A DNA stretch of 64,000 nt from CAVVUC01 sp963751395 (GTDB lineage: Bacteria; Verrucomicrobiota; Verrucomicrobiia; Chthoniobacterales; Chthoniobacteraceae): assembly GCA_963751395.1 (NCBI GenBank), contig CAVVUC010000001.1:1054001-1118000 (forward strand). Direction: 5' to 3'. The notes under the pieces were generated by a model. The model had not been told where the DNA came from. It saw only the letters and a list, made by a program, of their open reading frames with translations, and did no database searches. Positions 34,993-43,939 of the stretch are shown piece by piece. The position numbers and the translations under genes were made by a program. Position 1 is the first letter of the stretch, and every line of letters starts with the position of its first letter.

Positions 34993-35021
34993 ATTGTGCT
35001 GAGTTTCTGTGCGGCACAATT
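34992..35021. terminator. Inverted repeat after the mobile-element operon
   Basis: aattgtgc (34992-34999) and gcacaatt (35014-35021) can form an 8-bp stem with a 14-base loop right after the last stop codon. No T-run follows. attgtgctgagttt recurs at 35058. It may be a weak terminator or a protein-binding site. Confidence 0.3.
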
Positions 35022-35505
35022 AAACCATTGTCACTGAGCGACTTACGCATGATTTTGGATTGTGCTGAGTTTGCTGCTTACATGACAATCCCCAAACCAA
35101 TTCCGCCTCGAAAAAAAATTCACACTTTTGAGGCTATCGCCTTTTGCGCTCAAAGCGAGCATCGCACCGGCTACCCACCCCCCCGGTAAGGAATCTCTTT
35201 AGCCCGGACAATCCTACGGAGTTCATCGAGGGTCGCTCCATTTAAGAGAGCCGGCCTGGAAAACTTTCGGAAGGGAACTACGGAAATCGCCCTCCATTCG
35301 TTCCAAAAATCGGGATTTTTTCCGCCCGAACTCAAACGGAAAATCACCAACGCCGCGCGTTGCTGTCAGCAAATTCAAGAAGCGATTCAGAGTCTTTACA
35401 TACATACAAAACAAACGAATCATTAAAGATTTGTTGTGACTTGTGTTGTGAAACGATGCTTTCCAGCCTCGATTTTCTTACGTAAGACACGGGCTTTCAG
35501 GGAGT
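35022..35505. other. Gene-free boundary between the decayed element and tRNA-Gly
   Basis: Contains acttacgca (35041-35049), a motif also found in the dispersed repeats and near the integrase remnant, so it is a candidate element end. Minus-strand frames in 35223-35423 are short and unconvincing. I see no intact gene. Confidence 0.3.
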
Positions 35506-35579
35506 TGGAGCGGGCAGAGGGAATCGAACCCTCATGGCCAGCTTGGAAGGCTGGAACTTTACCATTAAGCTATGCCCGC
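35506..35579 (-). tRNA. tRNA-Gly (TCC anticodon)
   Basis: Read on the minus strand, a seven-base acceptor stem GCGGGCA/TGCCCGC closes a cloverleaf. The anticodon stem CCAGC/GCTGG has loop CTTCCAA, giving anticodon TCC, and the T arm GAGGG-TTCGATT-CCCTC is canonical. The 3' CCA is encoded (plus-strand tgg at 35506-35508). Its 3' end faces the decayed integrative element, the orientation expected when a tRNA 3' end is used as integration site. I did not find a duplicated 3' end in the window. Confidence 0.95.
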
Positions 35580-35693
35580 GAAGCCTCTGCATCTTCGCCG
35601 CGACTGCGCAATTGGCAAGTCTGAAAATCAACCCGTCGCGCGCCGATTTGCCGCTTGCCGCGCACGAGTCATTAAAATACCTTCCACACTCTT

Positions 35694-36347
35694 ATGAGAA
35701 TCTTTCTGCGTCTCGTGATTGTGGCTGCGTTGTCGTATCTGGGATTGGTTTTGTTCTGGGATGCCCGTGCTTATCAAGCCAACGAAGACGCCGATCAAAC
35801 GAAGTTGGTGCTCTATTTTGTCGGGGTTGTTTTTACCGGTGTGGCGGTCGGAGGAATTGTGGCGCTGTCGTTGATTCCCCTGGTTGGCGAGCAGATTGGC
35901 AGCTTCTTTTTCAACCCGGGCCAGCAAATCGAAAAGGATCCGCACGCCCCTGCAGTCTCGAAGATTGCGGCGGGTGATTACGAAGGGGCGATCGAGGAAT
36001 ACCGGAACGTCTTGGAAGACAACCCTTCCGACACGATGGCCATCAGCGAAATTGCCCGTTTTTACTGCGACAAACTTGAGAACAGCGCCGCGGCAGCCGA
36101 GGTGCTGGAAGAGGCGCTCCAGCGCGAATGGGGCGCGGACGACAGCGCGTTTCTTTGCAACCGCCTGGTGGATGTTTACTGGACATACATGCACGATGGT
36201 GTCCGTGCCCATGCGCTGCTGGTTCAGATTGCGGAGAACCTGCCGGACACAAAGTACGCGGCGAATGCGCTGCATCGCATGCGTGAAATTGATCGCGCGA
36301 TCGAGACCGGCGAGATGCCGAAGCGCACGATCGCTTCTGCCGAATAA
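35694..36347 (+). CDS. Membrane-anchored TPR protein
   Basis: 217 residues. Two hydrophobic segments near the N-terminus (residues about 5-22 and 40-65) anchor the protein; residues about 90-215 form TPR-like helix pairs (GDYEGAIEEYRNVLEDNP, ENSAAAAEVLEEALQREW, YAANALHRMREIDRA). TPR domains mediate protein contacts. Convergent with the MBL gene, leaving two bases between the stops. No specific pathway can be named. Confidence 0.75.
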   Translation: MRIFLRLVIVAALSYLGLVLFWDARAYQANEDADQTKLVLYFVGVVFTGVAVGGIVALSLIPLVGEQIGSFFFNPGQQIEKDPHAPAVSKIAAGDYEGAIEEYRNVLEDNPSDTMAISEIARFYCDKLENSAAAAEVLEEALQREWGADDSAFLCNRLVDVYWTYMHDGVRAHALLVQIAENLPDTKYAANALHRMREIDRAIETGEMPKRTIASAE

Positions 36348-36349
36348 AG

Positions 36350-37129
36350 TCAGACGGCCACCTGGAAACGCGGGCTGGTTTCCTTCTGCGAGGCGCAGAA
36401 GACTTCAAGCGCATTGTCGCCCGCTGCATTCAAGCGGGTGCGAACCGTGTTGATGGCCAGTTCGGGCGTGTTGCAGTCGCGGCTCAGGTGGCCGAGCACG
36501 GCGCGTTTCAAACCGTCGCCGAGCAGTTCCACCAAAACGCCGGCTGCGGCGGCGTTCGAGAGGTGGCCGTGGCGGGACATGATCCGCTGTTTCACCGCCC
36601 ACGGCCGGCGCGTGTCGTTCTGGAGAAGTTTCTCGTCGTGATTCGTCTCGATGACGATGGTCTGCACGCGGCGCATCCGTTCGAAAACGAGCTTTGTGGC
36701 AAATCCGAGATCGGTGCAGAAACCGAGCGATGCCGAGCCGTGATGCAGCACGAACCCGACTGGATCGACCGCATCGTGCGGCACCGGAAAGGTCTGCACG
36801 GAGATGTCTTTGATCGTGAAGTCGCTGCCGGTTGAGAAAAGCCGCCAGCACTTTTTCTCATCCCGCCCAAGCGCCTCGGCGGTGAGGGGATTGCAGTAGA
36901 GCGGCACTTCGAATTTCTTGCAGAAAACATCGAGACCACCGACATGATCGCCGTGCTCGTGCGTGATCAGGATTCCGTCGAGCGCCGCCGGGTTGATGCC
37001 GGACGCCTCAAGGCGCGCCACGATCTGCCGCGCGCTCAGGCCGCCATCGATCAGCAGCTTGCATTGGTCGGACTCGACCACGGCGCAATTGCCCGCGCTG
37101 CCGCTGCCGAGGACGGTGAGATCGAACAT
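36350..37129 (-). CDS. MBL-fold hydrolase (YycJ/WalJ-like)
   Basis: 259 residues. LTVLGSGSAGNC at the start and THEHGDHVGGL, the HxHxDH metal-binding motif, define the metallo-beta-lactamase fold; VPHDAVDPVGF and VLGHLSRDCNT supply the later metal ligands. This pattern and length match the YycJ/WalJ group of predicted exonucleases. Cytoplasmic, no signal peptide. It diverges from the next gene with about 64 bases between starts. Confidence 0.88.
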   Translation of the reverse strand: MFDLTVLGSGSAGNCAVVESDQCKLLIDGGLSARQIVARLEASGINPAALDGILITHEHGDHVGGLDVFCKKFEVPLYCNPLTAEALGRDEKKCWRLFSTGSDFTIKDISVQTFPVPHDAVDPVGFVLHHGSASLGFCTDLGFATKLVFERMRRVQTIVIETNHDEKLLQNDTRRPWAVKQRIMSRHGHLSNAAAAGVLVELLGDGLKRAVLGHLSRDCNTPELAINTVRTRLNAAGDNALEVFCASQKETSPRFQVAV

Positions 37130-37193
37130 GACAGATCAATGCGGCGTTGATAGAAGCAAAGCAAACAGAAAGCGCATTACGCGCCGGAGAATT

Positions 37194-38180
37194 ATGAAAC
37201 GTGCCGTCCTTTCCCTACTGATCGTGCTCACGATCGCACTCGCCGCAGCCGCATTCCTGCAGACGCGCGAGGAAAAGAAGAAAACCATGGAAGTTGCGGT
37301 ATTGCGCCAGGAACTGGAAAAGGCCGCGAGCCAGTCGCGCGAGACCACGGAGAAGATCGAGTCGCTCGAAAACAAGGCGCAGATTCTTACGGCGGAATCC
37401 GCCGCATTGCGCGAGAAGCTGCACGCCGCTTCTCCAGCCGTCCCGGCGATGACACCAGCGGCAGCCGAGTCAACTGACGCTTCCACGGAAAAACCGAAGG
37501 GCGGCATGGCAGACATGCTGGGCAAGATGTTCAAGGACCCGCAGATGAAAAAGGCGATGGCCGCCCAGCAGACCATGGCACTCCGGCAGTTCTATTCTGA
37601 TTTCGTGAAGTCCTCGAATCTGACACCGGAGCAGGCGGAACAATTCTACAACGCGATCGGCGAGCGCCAGATGGCGATGATGGAGAAGGCGGGAGATTTT
37701 ATGAAAGGCGGGCAGCAGACAGACGAAATGAAGCGAGCAATGGAGGAGGATACGAAGAAGTTTGAGGCGCAGCTCAAGGAAATCATCGGTGATAAAGGTG
37801 CGAAGCAATTTCACGACTTTGAGATGACGCTCCCCGACAGGATCGCGATGAATCAATTCAGTCAGCAGCTCTCCAGCGGCGGCACGCCTTTGAGCGCGGA
37901 TCAGAACCGGGCGCTGCTGCAGGTGATGTCTGAGGAGCGCCGCAATAATCCGGCAACGCCCGCCAAGCTGAACAAGTTCGACGGAGCCAACATGTCGGAC
38001 GAGCAGATCCAGCAGTTTTTTACGCAGCAGGAGGATGTCAATTCCCGCGTGCGGACCCGCGCGATGTCGCTGCTCACGGCCGAGCAGATGAAGGCGTTCG
38101 AGCAGTTTCAGAAGCAGCAAATCAATATGCAGAGGATGGGAATGACGATGGCGCGGGAGATGTTCGGCGGAAAGAAATAG
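37194..38180 (+). CDS. Exported coiled-coil protein of unknown function
   Basis: 328 residues from ATG 37194, chosen for the ggaga ribosome-binding site six bases upstream. A single N-terminal hydrophobic helix (VLSLLIVLTIALAAAAFLQ) is followed by a coiled coil (about 30-80), a Pro/Ala linker, and a Met/Gln-rich helical region (about 110-325) with motifs such as LTPEQAEQFYNAIGERQ and LLTAEQMKAFEQFQKQQ. These LT.EQ...F repeats resemble Spy/LTXXQ-type periplasmic helices, but that is only a suggestion. Probably anchored in the inner membrane facing the periplasm. Confidence 0.65.
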   Translation: MKRAVLSLLIVLTIALAAAAFLQTREEKKKTMEVAVLRQELEKAASQSRETTEKIESLENKAQILTAESAALREKLHAASPAVPAMTPAAAESTDASTEKPKGGMADMLGKMFKDPQMKKAMAAQQTMALRQFYSDFVKSSNLTPEQAEQFYNAIGERQMAMMEKAGDFMKGGQQTDEMKRAMEEDTKKFEAQLKEIIGDKGAKQFHDFEMTLPDRIAMNQFSQQLSSGGTPLSADQNRALLQVMSEERRNNPATPAKLNKFDGANMSDEQIQQFFTQQEDVNSRVRTRAMSLLTAEQMKAFEQFQKQQINMQRMGMTMAREMFGGKK

Positions 38181-38245
38181 CGGAGCTTTTTCTCCGATTC
38201 GGGCGTGACTTTTCCCATGCGGTTCGTTTCATTTGCCGACTTCCG

Positions 38246-39658
38246 ATGAAGTCCCCCCTGATCTCCGCGTTGTTGCTTTTTCTCTGCACCTCCCTCTGTC
38301 CCATTGCTGTTCATGCGGCTGATGGTCCGTCGGGCTTGGAGCAGCGGGTCGCTGCACTTGAATCGGCTGCGAAACCGATTACGGCGTCCACAATCAACTC
38401 CGGCGACAACGCGTGGATGCTCGTGAGCGCCGCGCTTGTCCTGATGATGACCGCGCCGGGCCTGATCCTTTTCTACGGCGGCCTTGTCCGGACTCACAAC
38501 GTGCTCGCAACGATGATGCAGAGCCTGATTTTGATGGCATGGATTTCTTTGCTCTGGATGATTTTCGGCTACAGCGTCTCGTTCGGCGAAGGCAACGCGT
38601 TCTTCGGAAATCCGTTTCAGTATTTCCTTTTGAACGGAGTGGGCGCCGCGCCGAATCCGGACTACGCGCCAACGATCCCGCACCAGACTTTCATGCTGTT
38701 CCAGATGATGTTCGCGATCATCACGCCGGGCCTGATCACCGGTGCGTTCGCGGAACGGATGCGCTTTTCGGCGTTCCTGCTTTTCGTCACGTTGTGGGTG
38801 ACGCTCATTTACTTTCCGCTCGCGCACATGGTCTGGGGCAAGGGCGGCTTCTTCAACTGGGCGCTCGGAGGGCGGATTCCGGTGCTTGATTTTGCGGGCG
38901 GCACTGTGGTTCACATTTCGTCCGGCGTCTCGGCGCTGGTCGCCGCCATCGTCATCGGCAAGCGGCTCGGGTTTCCGCACGAACCGATGCTGCCGCACAA
39001 CGTCGTGCTGAGCCTCATCGGCACCGGCTTGTTGTGGGTCGGCTGGTTCGGATTCAACGCCGGCAGCGCCGTCGCCGCCGGTTCGCTCGCGACGAGCACA
39101 TTTGCCGCGACGCATTTCTCCGCCGCCGCCGGCGCACTCGGATGGACCGGCCTTGAGTGGCTGCTGAAACAGCGTCCGAGCGTTCTTGGCGCGGCTTCGG
39201 GCATGGTCGCCGGACTTGCCACGATCACGCCCGCATCGGGTTTCGTTTCGGTGCCGGGCGCATTCTGCATCGGCCTCGTCGGCGGCATGGTCTGCTATCT
39301 CTGCGTGACAAAACTAAAGGCGAAATTCCACTACGACGATTCGCTCGACGTCTTCGGCGTCCACGGCGCAGGGAGCATCGTTGGAATGCTGATGCTCGGC
39401 CTGCTGGCGAACGACGCAGTCAACCCGGCGATCGCGAACACCTTTCAGGCTCACGGAGCGGTTGTTTCTCTCGCCGGAGGCTTGCGGCAGATCCAGAATC
39501 AAATCGTCGGAATCCTTTTCACCGTGGCGCTCGGCGGCATCGGGACGTTCGTCATTTTGAAAATCGTCGATGCGCTCATCGGACTGCGCGTTCCAGCCGA
39601 GGAGGAAACCGCGGGCCTCGATGTGAGCCAGCACGGCGAGTCGGCTTACAACGAGTAA
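38246..39658 (+). CDS. amt: Ammonium transporter (Amt/MEP/Rh family)
   Basis: 470 residues with a signal peptide (1-25), a short periplasmic linker and then eleven membrane segments. Family signatures: DNAWMLVSAALVLMMTAPGL, FYGGLVR, AFAERMRF, the DFAGGTVVHISSG segment with the first pore-lining His, GFNAGSAVAA, and FGVHGAGSIVGML with the second pore His. The transporter takes up ammonium across the inner membrane. No glnK (PII) gene is adjacent, which is unusual for amt. The upstream gene is unrelated. Confidence 0.95.
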   Translation: MKSPLISALLLFLCTSLCPIAVHAADGPSGLEQRVAALESAAKPITASTINSGDNAWMLVSAALVLMMTAPGLILFYGGLVRTHNVLATMMQSLILMAWISLLWMIFGYSVSFGEGNAFFGNPFQYFLLNGVGAAPNPDYAPTIPHQTFMLFQMMFAIITPGLITGAFAERMRFSAFLLFVTLWVTLIYFPLAHMVWGKGGFFNWALGGRIPVLDFAGGTVVHISSGVSALVAAIVIGKRLGFPHEPMLPHNVVLSLIGTGLLWVGWFGFNAGSAVAAGSLATSTFAATHFSAAAGALGWTGLEWLLKQRPSVLGAASGMVAGLATITPASGFVSVPGAFCIGLVGGMVCYLCVTKLKAKFHYDDSLDVFGVHGAGSIVGMLMLGLLANDAVNPAIANTFQAHGAVVSLAGGLRQIQNQIVGILFTVALGGIGTFVILKIVDALIGLRVPAEEETAGLDVSQHGESAYNE

Positions 39659-39701
39659 GTGCGCTCGAACAATGTCTGAATCTCGCTGAAGAGCGTCGTT
39701 G

Positions 39702-40394
39702 TCATGCGAGCAGCGGCAGATGCGAGTCGTCGTCGATGTTCAGCAGCGAATCCGACAGCCGGTTGAGCGCCAGACGGATTTCGTGAAACTGATCCGCGAG
39801 CGCGTTGTAGATGTCGGTCAAATCACACGAGCGCGCGACCGCGTGATTTGCGACGATCGCGAAATTCATCCGCCCGAGATCCTCGTAGAAAGAAAAATCC
39901 GGAGCGCCGCGTTGGATGCGACACGCGACCGTCTCGTGGAAAATGCCGCTCAGGAAAAGAGAATAGTTCCCAACGTGTGCTCGAAGCAGGAAAGTCTGCG
40001 AGGGCGAGGCATCGCGCAGCGCCACGAGCATGTCGGAGACATATTGAATCGGGTTCCCGGCGGAATCGACCGGCGATTTCATCCGCGCGGTCCTGGAGAA
40101 TGTTTCGAGCAACGATGCGATGTAGTCGCTGATTTTTCGATCCGCGATGCCTGTCTCTTTCAAGACATGTCTGGTCAAAATGTAAAAGTAGAACTGCGGC
40201 GAAATGGACAGGTGCGCGTTCTGCGAAAGAATGGCGTGGAGGAGCTTTTCGTGGTCGAGAATGGCGTCTCGCACACTGCTGTCTGTGAGCAACTCTGTGA
40301 GGGTAACTGCGTCCCGCCTGGATTTTCCGAGCGCTTGCACGACGAAGTCGAAATCTTCGGCGGTAAATCTGTCCCGACAATTGGCTGTTATCAT
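39702..40394 (-). CDS. Conserved-looking hypothetical protein
   Basis: 230 residues, no signal peptide, no membrane helix. Predicted mostly helical; recognisable stretches are LTELLTDSSVRDAILDHEKLLHAIL, FYFYILTRHVLKETGI and YEDLGRMNFAIVANHAVARSCDLTDIYNALADQFHEIRLALNRL. No known domain recognised by eye. It is convergent with amt and divergent from the AsmA-like gene. Composition and length suggest a real cytoplasmic protein. Confidence 0.65.
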   Translation of the reverse strand: MITANCRDRFTAEDFDFVVQALGKSRRDAVTLTELLTDSSVRDAILDHEKLLHAILSQNAHLSISPQFYFYILTRHVLKETGIADRKISDYIASLLETFSRTARMKSPVDSAGNPIQYVSDMLVALRDASPSQTFLLRAHVGNYSLFLSGIFHETVACRIQRGAPDFSFYEDLGRMNFAIVANHAVARSCDLTDIYNALADQFHEIRLALNRLSDSLLNIDDDSHLPLLA

Positions 40395-40549
40395 CGGGAT
40401 TGGAATAAAAGCAATGGCCGTGCCACCGGATTTTGTGCGAAAGGCAGCCTAATCATACTGCGTTCAACTATAAATTCGTCCGCTGCACCGTCAATGGACG
40501 GAAATGATTGCGCGTGGCAGGTCAGATTCTATTCTCACCAATTGAATTC

Positions 40550-42883
40550 ATGAAGGCCGCTCTGTTCAAACTAACCAGGCTCCTCGCGCTGTTGGTCCTT
40601 GGCGCCTGTATCTGGGGGGGCTGGTATGCTTACCACCGCGGCTTTACAAAAAAATGGCGGCTCTTTGTGGAGTCGGAATTTCGCAAACGCGGCGTCCAGT
40701 TGTCCTTCAGCCGGCTCACGCTTGATCCGTTTCGCGGACTTGTCGCCCGCGATGTGAAGATCGTCGATGCGAAGGATCGCTCGAAAACCCTGGCCCAGAT
40801 CAACCAGATCGTTCTCGACATCAACTACGGCAACCTCGTTCATGGCGACCCATTTCTGAACGGAATCGATCTGCGTGATGCGCGGCTCGTCCTGCCTCTG
40901 AATCCCGCGGATCCGGACAGCGCGCGAATCGAAGTGTCTAGCCTCGACGCGGAGATCCTGCTGCCGCCGCACCAGATTTTTTTGACGCGCGCCGAGGCTG
41001 TTCTCTACGGCGTTCACATCTCGGCCACGGGCAGGCTGATCAACCCCGAGGCGTTCCGCATTGCATCGCGATCCGGGCCGCGTGATCGGGAGAAACAAAA
41101 GCAGTCGGTCGCAAGGTGGATCGACGAGTTGAAAAAACTGCGATATCCCCAGAGTCCGCCGAGAGTGGAGATTCGGTTCAGTGGTGATCTTGCCGAGCCG
41201 GAGAAGATCTTCGCCGAAGCGACCGTCTGGGCCGAGAAAATCAGCCGTGGAAGCTGGCAGTTGCAGAATCTTTACGCGGCGCTTTTGTATCGCGACGGCG
41301 AATTGAAGCTGTCGCGATGCACCGCAAACGATGTGCGCGGGAGGCTGGAGGCGAGCGGGTCGATGAAGCCGGCGGCACACGAGGCTGAGTTTGAACTGCA
41401 ATCGACGCTCGACGTCAGCAGAATCGCCCACGGGCTGGACCTCACCAAGGCTCTCGAGGAGTTCATCTTTTATTCGCCGCCGAGAATCCAGATGTCAGCG
41501 CGCGCGATGCTCGGAGAAAAGCCGGCGTTCAAGCTCATCGGCGGCGTCTCGTTGCAGCGGTTTGCGTGCAAGGCGGCGATGTTCGAGGGCCTCGACGCGG
41601 GATTCGCGTTCGATGGAAAACGCTGGTATGTGCGCGACTTCAAGCTTGCGCATCGCACCGGCGAACTCGCGGCAAGCGCGATGCAAATTCCGGGCAGTTT
41701 TCAGGCGAAGCTGCAAAGCACAATCAACCCCAAAGCGTTCGCGCCGCTCCTCTCGGGCAAGGCTGCCGGGATGATGGCGGAGCTGAATTTCCAGCAATCG
41801 CCGGCGATCGAACTGAGCGCGCGGGGGGCATCGCCGAGCTTCGATGCGTGTGCCATCACCGGCGCATTGAATCTCGGGCGGACGCGCTTTCGTGGCGTGG
41901 GGCTGAACTCGGCCTCGTCGAAGCTGCGCATCAAAGACAGGGCCGTTACCTACGAGCAGTTCAAACTCGAGCGTCCGGAAGGGGGCGCGACGGGTTCGTT
42001 CACCTACGATTTCGGAAAGCACGAAGTCCGGCTCGATCGCATCAGGACAAGCGTGACGCCGGTGGAGGTCGCCGCGTGGATTCATCCGGGCCTCGTGCAT
42101 GATGTCTCGCCGTACAAATTCAAAAGTCCGCCGAACCTCGCGATCAACGGCGTCGTCCAGTTTGACGGTGGCAAGAACACCAATCTCGAGATCGACGTCG
42201 ATGCGCCCGGCGGCATGGATTACGTCTTTCTGAAAAAGACGCTCTCCTCGCCGCGCATCTCCGGAAAACTATTGTTCACCGACGGCCGGCTGCGGATTTC
42301 AAATCTGCTCGCGAGCCTTTATTCGGGACGGGTCCGGGGCGGCGCGGACATTTCTCTGAAGCGCGAGGCGCCGGGACACTCGGCGAACATCGAGGTTGAG
42401 AAAGTGGATTTCGCAAAACTCACAAAGCTCTATTTCAACTACGACACGTCGAAGGGGGCGCTCTCCGGCAGTTACCAATTCACCGGTCGCGGCGGCGACG
42501 CCCGCTCGATGCAGGGGCGGGGGGAAGTCCGTGTTATCGATGGCGATGTGTTTGCGATTCCGGTGCTTGGACCTTTCTCGGGCATCCTCAACGGCATCGT
42601 GCCCGGCATGGGCTACAACCTCGCCCGCGAGGCATCGGCTACTTTCGACATTCGCAACGGCGTGATCGAGACGCGGAACTTCCTCGTGAAGGGCCAGGGC
42701 TTCGACATGCTCGGCGAGGGGCGGTTGCTTTTCCTCGATGACAAAATGGATTTCAGCATACGGATCAACGCGCAGGGACTGCCCGGTGTGCTGCTTTTCC
42801 CGGTGAGCAAATTGTTCGAATATGTTTCCGACGGATCGCTGTCGAAGCCCGCGTGGAAACCGAAGCGCCTGCCGACGCTCTGA
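40550..42883 (+). CDS. AsmA-like / DUF3971-type envelope protein
   Basis: 777 residues from ATG 40550; an upstream GTG at 40508 is less likely. One N-terminal hydrophobic helix (LLALLVLGACIWGGWYAY) is followed by a long beta-rich region, opening with VQLSFSRLTLDPFRGLVARDVKIVD, typical of AsmA/TamB-like proteins that bridge the periplasm and handle lipid transport or outer-membrane homeostasis. The C-terminal part (GRGEVRVIDGDVFAIPVLGPFSGIL...FLVKGQGFDMLGEGRLLF) is the AsmA C-terminal repeat. Family is reasonably clear; the cargo is not known. Confidence 0.78.
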   Translation: MKAALFKLTRLLALLVLGACIWGGWYAYHRGFTKKWRLFVESEFRKRGVQLSFSRLTLDPFRGLVARDVKIVDAKDRSKTLAQINQIVLDINYGNLVHGDPFLNGIDLRDARLVLPLNPADPDSARIEVSSLDAEILLPPHQIFLTRAEAVLYGVHISATGRLINPEAFRIASRSGPRDREKQKQSVARWIDELKKLRYPQSPPRVEIRFSGDLAEPEKIFAEATVWAEKISRGSWQLQNLYAALLYRDGELKLSRCTANDVRGRLEASGSMKPAAHEAEFELQSTLDVSRIAHGLDLTKALEEFIFYSPPRIQMSARAMLGEKPAFKLIGGVSLQRFACKAAMFEGLDAGFAFDGKRWYVRDFKLAHRTGELAASAMQIPGSFQAKLQSTINPKAFAPLLSGKAAGMMAELNFQQSPAIELSARGASPSFDACAITGALNLGRTRFRGVGLNSASSKLRIKDRAVTYEQFKLERPEGGATGSFTYDFGKHEVRLDRIRTSVTPVEVAAWIHPGLVHDVSPYKFKSPPNLAINGVVQFDGGKNTNLEIDVDAPGGMDYVFLKKTLSSPRISGKLLFTDGRLRISNLLASLYSGRVRGGADISLKREAPGHSANIEVEKVDFAKLTKLYFNYDTSKGALSGSYQFTGRGGDARSMQGRGEVRVIDGDVFAIPVLGPFSGILNGIVPGMGYNLAREASATFDIRNGVIETRNFLVKGQGFDMLGEGRLLFLDDKMDFSIRINAQGLPGVLLFPVSKLFEYVSDGSLSKPAWKPKRLPTL

Positions 42884-42898
42884 GCCGGGGCGAACGAG

Positions 42899-43729
42899 CT
42901 ACTTCTTTTTGAGTGCCTCGCTCGCGCGCTCAAGTCGTTGGCGCTCGCCTGGCGTGAGACTCGACAAACCGTGCTTTGCGATCTTGTCGAGGAGCGAATC
43001 GATCTCCGCCACGACTTCCTCGCTGCCTGAAGCTTTTGTCCGGATGTTGCGTGCAGGCGACGGCATCACGCGCAGCTTCGGTTTTCTGCGGAAGATGTTT
43101 TGGAAAAATTCCGGAATGTCCACATCGCGCCGGATCAAGTTCAGATAACCAAACGAAGCCGCGCAGGAACTCCAAAGAACCGTCAGACCGGCCCAGTCAT
43201 GCCGCGGCAGATGACTGAGCGAGGAAAGGAAAAGGCATGCGAATGCGATCCATTTGAGCGGGATCGCACCGAAGTATTCGATGTTCGGGTAAAGCGTTGC
43301 GAAAGCGATGAACAGGCCGGCGGTGATGTCGTAAGCGCCGGCGTATTGAGGCGGTATTGCAAAAGCGACCCAAGCGCTGCCGACGACTGCGGGCATCAGC
43401 CACAGGAGACCGAGCAGCGTGAGGTAGCGTCTTCGCCCGAGATATTTTTCCACCTCGATGCCGGCGAAATAGAAGAACAGCACCCCAAACAGGAAGAAGA
43501 AATCCGGCTGCGCAAGAAACGGATAAGTGAAGAACTGCCAAAGCGCCCCGCGCAGGAACCTGGGAGCCCAAAACGCGAACTCCCGAAAATCCACCGACGC
43601 GGACATGAGGATCGTCGTCGCAAACATTCCGGCCACCAGCAGGGCGGCAATGATCGTCGTCACATAAACCGGTATCCGCTGGAACCAGGTGATCGGGCCG
43701 TAATCGTTAAAGCTGGAAGGTGCTGGCAT
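42899..43729 (-). CDS. Rhomboid-like membrane protein lacking catalytic residues
   Basis: 276 residues, six or seven membrane segments, then a cytoplasmic tail with a coiled-coil-like end (SLLDKIAKHGLSSLTPGERQRLERASE), typical of DUF6576-type rhomboid relatives in Verrucomicrobiota. The segment that should hold the catalytic GxSG reads AYDITAGLFIAF, and the membrane helix with the catalytic His reads WAGLTVLWSSC. Both catalytic residues are therefore missing and it is likely an inactive rhomboid homologue. Cytoplasmic-membrane location. Convergent with the AsmA-like gene. Confidence 0.72.
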   Translation of the reverse strand: MPAPSSFNDYGPITWFQRIPVYVTTIIAALLVAGMFATTILMSASVDFREFAFWAPRFLRGALWQFFTYPFLAQPDFFFLFGVLFFYFAGIEVEKYLGRRRYLTLLGLLWLMPAVVGSAWVAFAIPPQYAGAYDITAGLFIAFATLYPNIEYFGAIPLKWIAFACLFLSSLSHLPRHDWAGLTVLWSSCAASFGYLNLIRRDVDIPEFFQNIFRRKPKLRVMPSPARNIRTKASGSEEVVAEIDSLLDKIAKHGLSSLTPGERQRLERASEALKKK

Positions 43730-43939
43730 GTGTGGACTGAATCTTAGCGAAATTCGGGTGAAAGTCGATCACGGGCAGCGCCCAAATCCAATAAATCCGT
43801 CAACGGGACGGCGTTGAGGAAGCGGAAAAGCCTTCTAGTTTTTCAAAACCGACCAACTCCTCCCCAGTGCAAAAAAAAGTGCAGTCCATGACAGTTCTTG
43901 GCTTGAGTTGCCGCCGTCGCGAGGGCAGCATGAGTCGAT

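Noticed and set aside
35223..35423. 66-codon minus-strand frame near tRNA-Gly
   Set aside because: No ribosome-binding site, no family resemblance, and biased composition; not supported as a gene.
38108..39115. 335-codon open frame on the minus strand
   Set aside because: Antisense to amt and the preceding gene; charged low-complexity product without any domain.
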